Shown here: in pieces, positions 21,106 through 32,400 of the stretch
How positions within the stretch are numbered: position 1 is the first letter of the stretch
Layout: each line of letters starts with the position of its first letter
Assembly: GCA_030220185.1 (NCBI GenBank)
Contig: JASPKZ010001233.1
Span: 2,423,501-2,487,500 of the forward strand
Direction of reading: 5' to 3'
Length of the DNA: 64,000 nt
From: Diploptera punctata
Lineage: Eukaryota; Arthropoda; Insecta; Blattodea; Blaberidae
Position numbers and translations under genes: made by a program
The notes under the pieces: model-generated
Told to the model about the DNA's origin: nothing
Seen by the model: only the letters and a program-made list of their open reading frames with translations
Databases searched by the model: none

Positions 21106-21770
21106 TTTTCGATGTTTCGCAACGAAACTCTGTACATGCTATTAAAATAAAATGAGGAAGGCATTTTACAAAAACAAGCGAAATCCGACCATTATGAAGG
21201 CTTCTTTCATTCCTGCCTAATTTTATTGTATAAAATTCATCTTAAAGCGATACATTTCACGTATCTGAACATATTTAAAGAAAATGCTATTTTCTGTTTT
21301 AGCTGTATTACATATTGCTTCTAGTATAACAATTGAGTCAGAGTTGATTGGAATGCAGGAGAGATGTACTTAAATTGTAAATAATCTCGTAAGTCAGTTT
21401 CTGTATTGAGGAAAAGTTAGTGAAGCCACTTTTGATAGCGAGATGTCACTTTCTCTTGGCAAACACTCCAAGTCCCGCTTACAAATATTTTTGCAAGACG
21501 TATAACAGGACTACAGCATGAAAAACATAACAAATTTCTTAACTCTGTCCACTTTCATCTTTATGATCCAATATTTCACACATGTCAAATTCCAACATCC
21601 TGTAAACTATTAGAAAACTTATAACCAAAAATGATTAAATGCTGATAGATACATGCATTCTTGGATACTAGCTATAGTAGCAAAACGGATTTTACAAGAA
21701 ATTCAATGTCCTTCTTTTTTTTAAGATGATCAATATAAAACTTTTCATAATAATATTTAATTATTTATTT
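21106..21770. other. Mostly unassigned DNA
   Basis: 21106-21210 resembles the inverted end of the 19943/35375 repeat ('tcgatgtttcgcaacgaaac'). The remainder shows no supported feature. Confidence 0.35.
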
Positions 21771-21774
21771 CAGG

Positions 21775-22279
<505 letters not shown>

Positions 22280-22284
22280 TAATT

Positions 22285-22735
22285 CAATAGTGAGAAGTAC
22301 TACCACATATGGCGCTGAAGTTTGGAAATTCAACAAAAACTTAGAACAAAAACTTATTTCGATGGAAATGGATTTCTTGTGGAGAGCAGCAAGATGTTCA
22401 AAATTAAAAAAAAATAAGAAAAACTGTCATACGAGAAAAAATGAATATTATATATATTAAATAGTAGATTATAAAATATACAAGCAATTTAATTGGTATG
22501 GGTATGTACGACGAATGCAAGAAGAGAGGTTACCCAGAAAAACATTGGAATGGTGTCCACCTGGAAGAAGAGGGAAAGGAAGACCTCGAAACTCGTGGAT
22601 GCAAGAAATAAGAACTGGAATGAGAACAAGAGGACCGGAGGAAATGGAGATGGATGGATAGAGACGAGTGGAGAAGGAAAATTAAATTTTAGGCACAGAA
22701 AGATATGTAAACATTGAAAATCTGTATATAACAAA
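22285..22735 (+). pseudogene. LINE-F fragment, first arm of an inverted pair
   Basis: TYGAEVWKFNKNLEQKLISM and MEMDFLWRAARCSK, then NWYGYVRRMQEERLPRKTLE and GKGRPRNSWMQEIRTGM. The same family lies inverted at 23045-23380 and direct at 22800-23000. Frame broken near 22410-22490. Confidence 0.72.
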
Positions 22736-22737
<2 letters not shown>

Positions 22738-22787
<50 letters not shown>

Positions 22788-22800
22788 GATTGATTGATTG
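22738..22800. repeat. (TTA)n then (TTGA)n microsatellite
   Basis: About 16 TTA units followed by four TTGA/ATTG units. Confidence 0.93.
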
Positions 22801-23000
22801 ATTGAAGATACATTGCCAGATAGTAGTTTGGAGTTCATTCCAAATCGGAGGAAAAGAAGAGGGAAGCCTAAGAATACATGGATAGAGGCAATTATGAATT
22901 TGACTAAGGACAGGAGAATGCAGGATGGAAACTGGAAATATAGAGATGAATGGAGGAAGATAATCAAAACTTAATATTGGGCACAGGAAGATGCTGATAT
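22800..23000 (+). pseudogene. LINE-F C-terminal fragment
   Basis: Related to the copy just upstream but starting later: 'ggaagcctaagaatacatgg' encodes the (G)KPKNTWIEAIM module, then 'ggaaatatagagatgaatgg' and 'gcacaggaagatgctgatat'. 5' truncated. Confidence 0.6.
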
Positions 23001-23044
23001 ACATTGAAAACATGTTAAATAATAATTATTTATTTATGTATATA

Positions 23045-23374
23045 CAAATTTTCAATGTTTACACATCTTTCTGAGCCTAAATTTTTATTTTCCTCTTCCG
23101 CTCTTCTCTATCCATCCACTCCATGCATTCCAGTACTCTTGTTCTCATTCCAGTTCTTATTTCTTGCATCCATGAATTTCGAGGTCTTCATTTTCTTTCT
23201 TCTTCCAGGTGGACATCATTTCAATGTTCTTCTGGGTAATCTTCTTGCATTCGTCGTACATGCCCATACCAATTTAACTGCTTATATAATCTACTATTGA
23301 ATATTTAATATTAATTTTTTTATTGTATGACACTATTTTTTTTTAAATTTTGAACATCTTGCTGCTCTTCCTCA

Positions 23375-23380
<6 letters not shown>
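23045..23380 (-). pseudogene. LINE-F fragment, second arm of an inverted pair
   Basis: Minus strand repeats the 22285-22735 sequence: 'gcagcaagatgttcaaaatt', 'aattggtatgggcatgtacg' and 'acctggaagaagaaag'. The two arms flank the 22800-23000 fragment. Confidence 0.7.
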
Positions 23381-23437
<57 letters not shown>

Positions 23438-23485
23438 TAATAATAACATTAACAACAACAATAATAATAATAATAATAATAAATA
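23380..23485. repeat. (AAT)n-rich microsatellite
   Basis: Two AAT runs separated by a slightly degenerate AAC-containing part. Confidence 0.93.
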
Positions 23486-23721
23486 CAAAATTTAATACAA
23501 ATACAAATATCATGATGCCGAAATTAATGAGAGGATAAAAAATAAATGCGATATAAAAATTAAATGATGTGTTAAGATTTAAAAAAATACTGTATTTTAA
23601 TACAATATTTATTTATTTATTTATTTTACCTGATGGAGTTAATATCTTTCCCTTTTTAATGAGCACTGAGCTAATTTCACACTTTTTATAGGAAATGTGC
23701 ACTCAGGTTGAGCATTAGTGG

Positions 23722-23752
23722 TATCACACACACACACGCGCGCGCGCGCGCA
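23722..23752. repeat. (CA)n to (CG)n microsatellite
   Basis: A short CA run turns into CGCGCG, next to the tRNA-like head of a SINE. Confidence 0.9.
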
Positions 23753-23755
23753 GAC

Positions 23756-23856
23756 CCAAGGTGGAGATTTAAAATCCCCTACCCCGCCAGGAATCGAACC
23801 TGGGTCGCCGGAGTTGAAGGTAGGGACTCTACCGACTACGCCACGGCGACGGACTT
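23756..23856 (-). mobile_element. tRNA-derived SINE head (third family)
   Basis: On the minus strand it reads CGCCGTGGCGTAGTCGGTAG, an anticodon-loop-like stretch, then CAGGTTCGATTCCTGGCGG. A box TGGCGTAGTCGG and B box GGTTCGATTCC match the pol III consensus. There is no acceptor-stem partner forming a full cloverleaf that I could complete, and no 3' tail shared with other copies here, so I call a SINE head rather than a functional tRNA. Confidence 0.6.
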
Positions 23857-23859
23857 AAT

Positions 23860-24357
23860 TCCACACTTTGACACCACAAAATTACGTTTTTTTTGCAAGG
23901 CTCAATAATCGCGGAATAACTATAATTAGCGTCGGAAAGGGCAGTAATGTACCCTTCCCAAAACGGGTCTATCTGCTTAGGCATTATGAGTGCAACACGC
24001 GTGCGAGTGTAACTGAAGCAGCACACTGACTGGTGTGATCACCTCGCACACTCCTGTCCTGATGACTCACACTCCAACGTCACAATATACTTGGCAAATC
24101 GTTCTCAGAGATCGGAAACAACAATCCGTATTCTCTTCCACTTCACCAGGGTTAAATTATACATACAATATGAATTATGATAAATTATACATAATATATA
24201 ATTATAGACTACACAATATAAAGTTGACAAGGGAAAGAAAGAAAAAAAAAACATAAATAATAACTTATAATTAGATTACGTAAATGGCTTGGTAAAGACT
24301 ACAGTGGCATATTGTGCAGAAACATAGGACTACATTTAATTAATTTAGTAAACAAAA
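23860..24357. other. Unassigned DNA
   Basis: No supported feature. Confidence 0.3.
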
Positions 24358-24520
24358 ATAAATTACGAGTGTTTGAAAATAAAGTACTTCAGAAACATTT
24401 TGGATCAAAGACAGATAAATACACAGGCGAATGGAGGAGATTGCATTATAGTGACCTGCATGATTTTATGGCAAATCAGATGTAATAAAAACTGTTAAAT
24501 CTTGTAGACTGCGAGGGTAG
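24358..24520 (+). mobile_element. Old LINE-A fragment
   Basis: Matches the RVFENKVLRKIFG to KSRRLRW region ('gaaaataaagtacttcagaa', 'gttaaatcttgtagactgcg') with many substitutions. Both ends missing. Confidence 0.65.
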
Positions 24521-24689
24521 CATGTATTTCCTTAGTACAGTGTATTAGTGTCTAAAATATGTAGTATATCCATGATTTTAATCTGGAAGGGGAAATGTAT
24601 TGAAGATTTAGAATAATAGGGTTGGTACGATAAATTAAAATTATATTAATTTGGTTGATAGATTACACATTTCATTTGATGCATGTGAC

Positions 24690-25632
24690 ACGAATGGGAA
24701 TGAAAGAGAGGCTTGGAAACTCCATGTTTTACTATTCCATATTATGCACACAAATTTACCAAATTATTTATCAACGCGTATTCAAAATTAATCGGCTCAT
24801 CACAATTTAGGAACAAGATCACAAGCCTCTTGTTTACTTTTGATACCACAGCACAGGACATGTCTATACTCTGAATCTTTCACAATATGTATGACTAGAG
24901 GATGGAACTCACTTCCCAGTCATGTCAGGAACTGTCAATCACTAGCCTTGTTTAAATACAAATTAACTGATATCTTAAGTTCCACACAACGAAAACATTG
25001 ATTGCATAACAACTATATTCAACATTTTATATATACCTGTAAATATTCATCTAGGAAGTATTAATTAATTTTATTTTATATTATTTTAATCTTATTATAT
25101 TCCATGTAGTCCACCGCTGTGGTCTCGAGGTAGCGTGCTGCCTTGTCACGCAGCGGGCCCGGGTTCGATCCCCGGTTGGGGCAGTTTTTCTGGGTGAGGT
25201 TTTGATCGGGGTTTTTCCTCACCTGTAAGACAAATATCAGGAAAACTTTAAGACCCAAACGGTCCCCGAAATCATATGGCCATCATCATCATTCCTACCA
25301 TTATCATCATCACCATCATCATCCTTCAGCGGTGTGGAAAGCAACGGGAAGCTACCACACCTACAATTCCCTAGTAAAGCTGCAAGCATGGTACTTTCAT
25401 GCTATGCTTGCAGTGAAGGACCTGCCCTCGGGCAGAATTACTATGGATGGATATTCCATGTTTTGTTTGTATTAGATAGTATTAGATCACATCCCCATTG
25501 TTATTTGTTTAGTCTATGTTTTAATAATATTCTAAAATTGTAATAAGTATGCAGTTTTTGTATAATTTTACTATTTGCTGATTAAGTGGAAGAGAAGGTA
25601 TTATGGCCTTAACTCTGCCAGCTAAAATAAAG

Positions 25633-25640
<8 letters not shown>
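24690..25640 (+). mobile_element. CR1-like LINE 3' end carrying a SINE-1
   Basis: Coding tail in broken frames: KLFINAYSKLIGSSQFRNK and GWNSLPSHVRNCQSLALFKY then KLTDIL, the common C-terminus of CR1-type reverse transcriptases. The 3' UTR continues beyond the SINE at 25108-25450 and ends in 'agtggaagagaaggt', 'atggccttaactctgcc' and AATAAA. Confidence 0.8.
25108..25450 (+). mobile_element. SINE-1, full length (343 bp), 11-bp target duplication
   Basis: Begins AGTCCACCGCTGTGGTCTCG, B box GGTTCGATCCC, the block 'acctgtaagacaaat', an ATC spacer, 'gggaagctaccacacctaca' and the end 'gggcagaattactatggatg'. Flanked by ATATTCCATGT at 25097-25107 and 25451-25461. Inserted in the 3' UTR of a CR1-like LINE. 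A good reference copy for the family. Confidence 0.95.

Positions 25641-25710
<70 letters not shown>
25633..25710. repeat. (TTA)n microsatellite
   Basis: About 26 TTA units at the tail of the CR1-like LINE and directly before a LINE-A copy. Confidence 0.95.
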
Positions 25711-25711
<1 letters not shown>

Positions 25712-26125
25712 GGAAAACCAAGATTATGAGTATTTGAGAATAACGTTCTTAGGAAAATTTTTGGACTAATGTGAGATGAACAGACAGGTGAATGGAGAAT
25801 ACTACATAACAGTGAACTACATGGTCTTTATAGGAAGCCATATATAATAAGAACAGCTAAGTCTCGTATACTGCAATGGGCAGGACATATGGCACGAGTG
25901 GAGAATGAAAGACGTGCATTGAAGCATCTTGTAGGAAAACCAGAGGGAAATCGCGCAGTTGGTAGGCCAAGAATGAGTAGGAAGAATTACATTAACTATG
26001 ATTTAAGGAAAGTAGATTATACAGGGGATGATTGGAAAACGTTAGCTCATGATAGAGATGTATGGAGAGCTTATGTCTGCACGGCTATGAACCAAGGGTT
26101 CGATAGTGCCAATGAGTAAGTTATT
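25711..26125 (+). mobile_element. LINE-A 3' fragment
   Basis: From 'gagtatttgagaataacgtt' (VFENNVL) to the family end 'gatagtgccaatgagtaag'. A frame at 25889-26119 stays open over the NER..WKHLVGKPEGN to DVWRAYVC part with changes at several conserved positions. Confidence 0.85.
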
Positions 26126-26562
26126 TATTTATTTAGCTAGTTATAAAACAAAAATAAAAGCTCATAGTATGATACGTGGTCAGTCAATGAACTCTTTCTG
26201 TACGTGCATTGAAATCTCCGAGAATAATGTGGAAAGCACGAATTACTCCGCCCGCATAATCCAGTTCAGTGGGTGTGTTACATTAAATTACTCGTCCATT
26301 TCGTCATCAGTTACATGTTTTGTATATATGAGCTTTCTTATGTTATAATAGATGGTTATCTTTATGCGAAAAAAGTGTTGTAAAAGTTACCCTTATTCCT
26401 GTCCGAAATAATACCAGTCGAGGGGTCAGTTGAGCTGAATTCCCTATTATTGAAGGTCTATGATATGCACCAATACTGGCTGACCAGGCCATTCTTACCA
26501 TCAGAGGAGCAGATTAAATGAAATGGAATAAAATTGACGTTTTAAACTATATTCCATTCCAT
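26126..26562. other. Unassigned DNA
   Basis: No supported feature. Confidence 0.3.
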
Positions 26563-26879
26563 AGTGTTCTGCCCTAGGGCAGGTCCTTCACTGCAATCAT
26601 AGCATTTTTATGCCATGCTTTGCAGTTTTACTAGGGGATTATAGGTGTAGTAGCTTCCCGTTGCTTTCCACACCAGGGATGATGATGATGATGATGAGGA
26701 TAATGATGATGATGATGACCAGATGATGTTCGGGGACCTATTGGGCCTCAGAGCTACCTGACATTTGTCTTACAGGTGAGGAAAAACCTCACCCAGGAAG
26801 CCCGTCCCGACCGGGAATCGAATCCGGGCCCGCTGCGTGGCAAGGCAGCGCGCTACCTCGAGACTACAGCGGTGGACTT
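26563..26879 (-). mobile_element. SINE-1, near full length
   Basis: Minus strand from 'agtccaccgctgtagtctcg' through 'ggattcgattcccggtcg' to the 3' end 'gggcagaacactatgga'. Its 3' end has 'cagaacactatg' like LINE-E rather than 'cagaattactatg'. Confidence 0.9.
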
Positions 26880-26887
26880 AAACGAGT

Positions 26888-26944
26888 ATTAACTAACTAC
26901 CTCACAGGCACTATCGAATCCGTATGTTCATGGTCCGGGCGACC
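26888..26944 (-). mobile_element. LINE-A terminal scrap
   Basis: Tail and last codons only ('aactaactacctcacaggca', 'ttcatggtccg'). Confidence 0.65.
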
Positions 26945-27013
26945 AGACATTTCTATCCTCAATATCAACAGTAAGTTAAAGTAATTATGCCACCAATTAC
27001 AATTCATATATGT

Positions 27014-27663
27014 GCTTACTTACTTACTCACTGGGACTATCGAACCCGTACGTTCATGGCCGCACGGACATAAGCTCTCCATACATCCCTATCCTGAGCT
27101 AATGCTTTCCAATCATTCCCTGTATAATCTACTTCCCTCAAATCATAGTTAATGTTATTCTCCCACCTCATTCTTGGTCTACCAACTGGGCGTTTTCCCT
27201 CTGACTTTCCTACAAGAAGCTTCCATGCAAGTCTTTCATTCCCCATACGTGCAACATGTCCTGCCCATCGCAGTCTACGAGACTTAACTGTTCTTACTAT
27301 ATCTGGCTTTCTATAAAGACCATGTAGTTCATTGTTATGTAGTCTTCTCCATTCACCTGTCTGTTCATCTCTCTTTGGTCCAAAAATTTTCCTAAGTACT
27401 TTATTCTCAAATACTTGTAATCTCCTTTCCTCCCTTAAAGTAAGAGTCCATGTTTCGCACCCATATAATATAACTGGTAGAATAATAGTTTTATATATTT
27501 TCAGTTTAACGTTTTTTGAAAGGAGTTGGGACATCACAAGTCTCTGCAATGCATAATAGCATGCATTTCCAGAATTGAGCCTATGTTTAATTTCTTTGTG
27601 CATCTCATTCCTATTTGTGATTATTGTTCCTAGGTATTTGAATTCAGCCACTCCCTCAAAATT
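27014..27663 (-). mobile_element. LINE-A, 5' truncated, with open C-terminal frame
   Basis: A (CTTA)n tail, the coding end and upstream sequence to 'gccactccctcaaaatttc', where homology stops. Close in sequence to the copy at 3737-4358. No target duplication found; its left neighbour is a LINE-A scrap and its right neighbour an older LINE-A. Confidence 0.88.
27037..27651 (-). pseudogene. LINE-A reverse transcriptase C-terminal part (open, 204 aa)
   Basis: Uninterrupted from AEFKYLGTIITNRNEMHKE through CYYALQRLVMSQLLSKNVKL, YGCETWTLTLREERRLQVFE, RRLRWAGHVARMGNERLAWK to AYVRAAMNVRVR. The catalytic RT part is missing. It extends 16 residues further upstream than the similar frame at 3767-4333. 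Confidence 0.85.
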
Positions 27664-27763
27664 TCACGAGGAATAAACAATTAAAGACTTCAAAACAGTT
27701 TGGCGTATACAAGTTAATCTAATTCCATCGACAACTCTAATAGAAATTAAAATAAAATTTATC

Positions 27764-28345
27764 CGAGGTAGTATTTTCCAAACATACCTTACATAATTTT
27801 CTTTCCTCGAATCATGGTTAATGCTATTCTCTCGCCTCATTATTGACCTAAATATTGGCCGCTTTCCCTCTGGTTTTCCTATAGGGAGTTTCCTTTTCAT
27901 TTCCCATTCGTGTCACTATGTCTTGCCCGTCGTAGTCTACGAGACTTTACTCCACTCATATAGATCATGAAGCTCACTGGTATGCAGTCTTCTCCATTCG
28001 GCAGTCTATTCATCTCTCTTTGTTCCAAAAAAAAGTTCCTAAAACTTTATTATTAAATACATGTAACATTTTTCCCTCCCTTAAAGTAGGAGTCAATAAT
28101 TCACATCCATATACTATAACTTGAAGAATAACAGATTTATATATTTTTAGTTTAATGTTTTTTGAGAGAAGTTGGGACAACAAGAGTCCCTGTAATGCAT
28201 TTTCAGAATTTCAGCTGTGTTTAATTCCTTTCCGCACCTCAATCCTTTTTGTAATTATTGTTCCTATGTATTTACACTCAGCCACTTCTTCAAAACTTCC
28301 TTCATTTCCATTATAATAATATATTTCTTTTGTGTGAATATATCT
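27764..28345 (-). mobile_element. Old LINE-A fragment
   Basis: Recognisable blocks of LINE-A ('cttgcccgtcgtagtctacg', 'gaagttgggacaacaagagt', 'cctatgtatttacactcagc') with heavy substitution. An 'aaaaaaaa' expansion and deletions break all frames. Confidence 0.75.
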
Positions 28346-28361
28346 TCAGTTTTATTGATTA

Positions 28362-29285
28362 TTACCTAATACCCGGCGTCCGCTGCTACGCCTAAATAAA
28401 TTACAATTAATGTGCTTTTATGTTCAGTTGAATAAGTGAAAGGAAAAATAATTATACATTTATATTTTTAGATACCCTGTGCTGATTACCCGGCGTTGCC
28501 CGGGAATCTATTTATCGCTATCTTCTTGACATAAATGAGCTGAAATATGAAAATTAATGTTTTATGTTTAGTTAAATAAGTGAAAAAAGGAAACATTTAT
28601 ATCGTAATTATTTTTTAGATACCCCGTTTTCCGGGAATCTACTCATCCCGATCTTACTGGCATAAAATGAGTTGAAAGACAAAAATGAATGTACTTCTTA
28701 TGATTAGTTAAATAAGTAAAATGAAAAATAATTATAAATGTATATCGTAATTATTTTAAGATTCCCCGTGCTGATTACCCGGTGTTGCCCGGGAATCTAC
28801 TTATCTCGATCTTCTTGGCATAAATGAGCTAAAAGACAAAATTCGTTATTGTGAGTATTGTGAGAATACCCGCCATGTGCTGCTACGATTGCACAGGAAT
28901 CTACTTATTGTCTCGATCTTCTTGGCATCAATGAAAGACAAAAATTGATAGTGTGAGTTATCCGTAAGAGATAAACATATGCTGTGGTGGACTTTTTTGT
29001 AGAGATTTTCGAGATATCCAATTCTGTGTATATTAAGTTTGTGTATTTGTTATGGTTTAGGCAGCGTAAGCCATTTAAGCGTCCAAAGAGCTACTTTTTC
29101 CACGTTTTCCACTACAAAGAGCTATTTTAAGGGTGTAGGAGTTGAGTATCACAACTCGCTTATAGCCTATGTTCATCCCGGGAATCTCCTGATATATTGT
29201 AAAAAGCCTCATCACAATCGGATCAACGTTATGGCCGCGCATAAAATACGCACAAACAAACAAACATTTATTTTTATATATTAGA
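28362..29285 (+). repeat. Dispersed element with CCCGG-hairpin tandem units
   Basis: Units of about 140-150 bp contain 'gattacccggcgttgcccgg' followed by 'gaatctac(t/c)tatc' and 'cttggcataaatgagct'. Copies begin near 28478, 28600, 28768 and a decayed one near 28865, with a head 'acccggcgtccgctgctacg' at 28371. CCCGG and CCGGG can pair as a hairpin. The element ends 'ttatttttatatattaga', and 43500-43972 has related ends. Confidence 0.65.
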
Positions 29286-29291
29286 TTATTA

Positions 29292-29681
29292 AGTCCACCG
29301 CTGTGGTCTCGGGGTAGCTTGCTGCCTTGTCACGCAGCGGGCCGGGTTCGATCCCCGGTCGGGACAGTTTTCCTGGGTGAGGTTTCTATTGGGATTTTTC
29401 CTCACCTTTAAGACAAATGCCAGGAAAACTTTAAGGCCCAAATGGTCCCCGAAATCATTAGGCTATCGCAATCATCATCATCATTCATATTCATCTTAGG
29501 TTAAGCTTAGGATTAGGGACTCTCCTGGCGCACCATTAACATCATCATCACCCATCATATCATCGGGGCAACGTAACCCCGCCTTCCAGGAGCCTCAGCC
29601 TCAGAAGTGGGTTACAAGTACGCCATGCCAGTAGAGAAACCAGGAATGTCGAAAGACAATCGGGGGCATTTGAAAAAAAAA
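29292..29681 (+). mobile_element. SINE-1B (chimeric subtype), 11-bp target duplication
   Basis: The head and middle block are those of SINE-1 (B box GGTTCGATCCC), but after the ATC spacer it switches to another 3' half: 'gattagggactctcctggcg', 'cctcagaagtgggttacaag', 'ccaggaatgtcgaaagacaa' and an A-rich end. TTAGATTATTA flanks it at 29281-29291 and 29682-29692. Confidence 0.85.
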
Positions 29682-30298
29682 TTAGATTATTATTATTATT
29701 ATTATTATTACTATTGTTATTATTAGCATTATTATTTATATTATTATTACTACTATTACTATTATTATTGTTATTATTAATTTGTTAACTGTATCTGACT
29801 GTCTTGTGTTAATGATGGTTTCTCTTTCAATTACGGTGTATTAAGAGATAAACAGAATTAACTTTCTAGAATATTTAAACGGTATATTGATTTGAAACAC
29901 CTTGTGATTTTGGAGAGGAGCTGTATATACGTTGCCTAGAGCTGTAGGAAGTTCTTCCGGTGTTTCACTGTCGTCTCGTGAGAAACATTTCGCAGGCTTC
30001 TCTTTCATTTCTATTTGTACATTGTTTACTTTCTTTATGACTCCGATACTTGCAAACGGAGACAGAACTTGCCACAACTCTGATATTTATAAGACAATTA
30101 ATATCACGAGAACAGGTTGTTTCCACACCTTTTACCGTTACTTAATCTCCTCCGAGTGTTTAATTGTAATTTATTTTATTTTTAACCTACACCTTGTGTA
30201 TTATAAGTGAGTTAGTGAAGTTACAAGTTAGTTGTCAGTAGAAAATAAGTCTTTTTGACAGGATTTTAATCTAAGGATTTAATATTTTAGAGATGGTT
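29682..30298. other. TTA-rich repeat then unassigned DNA
   Basis: 29682-29790 is an imperfect ATT/TTA repeat. Beyond it two overlapping frames exist, 29932-30210 plus and 29841-30077 minus; the minus one (KPAKCFSRDDSETPEELPTA) looks more protein-like, but I do not recognise it. Confidence 0.3.
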
Positions 30299-31400
30299 TC
30301 ATTAACTGACTCACTGGTACCATTGAACCCTTAGGTTCATGGCCGCTCGGACATAAGCTCTCTATACATCCCTATCCTGAGCTAATGCTTTCCAATCATT
30401 CCCTGTATAATCTACATCCTTCAAATCATGGTTAATGTTATTCTCCCATCTCAGTCTTGGTCTACCAACTGGGCTTTTTTTGTCTGGTTTTCCTATAAGA
30501 AGCTTCCATGAACCTCTTTTATTCCCCATTCGTGCCACATGCCCTAGCCATCGAAATATAGGAGACTTAACTGTCTTATTATATCTGGCTTCCTGTAAAT
30601 ACTATATAGCTCACTGTTTTGTAGTTTTCTCTATTCGCCTGTCTGTTATTCTCTTTGGTCCAAAAATGTTCCTAAGAACTTGGTTCACAAATATCCGTAA
30701 TATTTTCTCCTCCCTTAAAGTAAGAGTCAATGTTTCGCATCCATATAATACAACTGTAAGAATAACAATTATATATTTTTTTTAGTATGTTTACCGCTGT
30801 GGTCTCGAAGTAGCGTGCCGCCTTGTCACGCAGCGGACCCGGGTCCGACTCCCGGTCGGGGATCCTGGGTGAGGTTTTTCCAGGGTTTTCCTCACCTGTA
30901 AGACAAATGTCAGGAAGATTTAAGGCCCAAATGATCTCCGAACATCGTCTGGCCATCATAATGACCATTATTCATATTCACCATAGAATTAAGGACTCTT
31001 GTGGCGCCCCATTATCATCCATCATATCACCGGGCAGCGTTCCAGGAACCCCAACCTCAGAAGTGGGTTACGATTACGCCAATTATTGGAGAGAAAACAA
31101 GAAATGTCGAAATGAGAATATGGGACATTGCATTTTTTTTTCAGCTTAAATTTTTTGAGAAGTTGGGACAAGTCTCTGTAACGCATAATAGCATGCATTT
31201 ACAGAATCGAGTCTATGTTTAATGTATTTTTGCACTTCATTCCTATTTGTAATTATTGTTCCCAGGTATTTGAATTCAGCGACTTCTTCAAAATTTAGCT
31301 CATATTCTATTTAACTGGCCATTTCCATTACATAATAAATTCCTATGTTTATTCATAATATATATTAATTTTATTGATGTTTCTTAGCATTTCTCTATTT
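30299..31400 (-). mobile_element. LINE-A copy split by SINE-1B
   Basis: 30299-30782 holds the 3' half (tail side 'ttaactgactcactggtacc'). It continues at 31130 with 'agcttaaattttttgagaag' and 'caggtatttgaattcagcga' to about 31400. Frames broken throughout. Confidence 0.82.
30783..31129 (+). mobile_element. SINE-1B inserted in LINE-A
   Basis: Head 'accgctgtggtctcgaag', B box mutated (GGGTCCGACTCCC), middle block 'acctgtaagacaaatgtc', then the SINE-1B 3' half 'aattaaggactcttgtggcg' and 'cctcagaagtgggttacgat'. A run ATTTTTTTT occurs on both sides and may be the target duplication. Confidence 0.8.
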
Positions 31401-31929
31401 ATTTGTATTTCGAAAATAATAATGAGCGTATATATGCGTATGTTAGTTTTTCTAATAATATCTCTTGCATGCAGTCTAACCTGGATCGGGATTATATTTT
31501 TCTTCATTTTTTAGGTCAAGATCTTCATATGAGTGGTTATTGTTCATCGGAAGTTGGTGAGTACCCGGATTTCTATAAAACACAAATTCTTATTCTTTTT
31601 GTTTTATTATTGAACCAGCATTCTAATTTAAATATCTTGGACTTTTAGTGTCTGAAAGAAAAAAATGAAAAGGAATTTAAATTACAGAAATATAATAAGA
31701 TAAATAGAATCATTAAACGACTCTTTGAGAAATAAATGTCCATAGAATAGTTATTTAGACAACTAGTTACAAAAGCAGAACTTTATTAACGAGATTCTTA
31801 AACGACATAAGGAAGTGTTCTAAGAGCAGCGAGTTATTAAATCTAATTTTGTAACGTGTTGTTTGCAATTGTTTTATCTATGTTCAGAATATTTTAGTAT
31901 ATGTTGTATATTTAGTATATTTCTTCGTC
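31401..31929. other. Unassigned DNA
   Basis: No supported feature. A plus frame at 31403-31648 is not recognised. Confidence 0.3.
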
Positions 31930-32400
31930 TTCTTCTTAAACTTAATTTGTAGGATTTTCATCCTGTTTATTTCCAAAATCACTCCTCGGAGGAAGACGTA
32001 TTGGATGTGCATTCACTGTCTATCCATCTCTTGGCTGGTCTTCCTCTTGTTCTTCTCCCGTCCATTGGTCTATCTTCTTTAGCTCTTTTAGCAAGCCGGT
32101 TTTCTTCCAGTTCTTTCTGTATGACCCTTACAATATTTTCGTCTATCTATAATAAATTTGGTTATGTCTTGAATATGGCAGTTGTCCCTAATTTCTGTGT
32201 TGTGTATTTTATCAAATAATGTTTTCCCCTGATTAGTTCTTAAGATTTTCGTTTCGCATGTGCTTATTATTTGTTTAGCTTTTGTTGTATCAGTTTCTGC
32301 TCCATATATGATAACTGGTCGAACTAGAATTTTGTATATGCGGGTTTTGCTTTCTGTTGACATATGTTTGTTGCGCCAAATTAAATATTTTATATACCCT
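31930..32400 (-). mobile_element. LINE-B-type 3' end
   Basis: The minus-strand frame at 32088-32363 is followed, in another frame, by MDGRRTRGRPAKRWIDSE and a (GAA)n-like tail (31925-31940). Tail type and end motif match LINE-B copies at 7640 and 56440. Confidence 0.65.
32088..32363 (-). pseudogene. LINE-B-type RT C-terminal frame
   Basis: 91 codons: ESKTRIYKILVRPVIIYGAE (the KxxIYKxxxRPxxxYGxE motif), TCETKILRTNQGKTLFDKIH and RDNCHIQDITKFIIDRRKY. 5' truncated. Confidence 0.7.

Noticed and set aside
25119..25185. Functional tRNA gene at the SINE-1 heads
   Set aside because: Pol III boxes are present, but the sequence recurs many times with a fixed 3' extension and no matching acceptor stem; these are SINE heads.
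27014..28345. One long LINE-A copy spanning 27.0-28.3 kb
   Set aside because: Both parts cover the same region of the element at different divergence levels, so they are two separate insertions.
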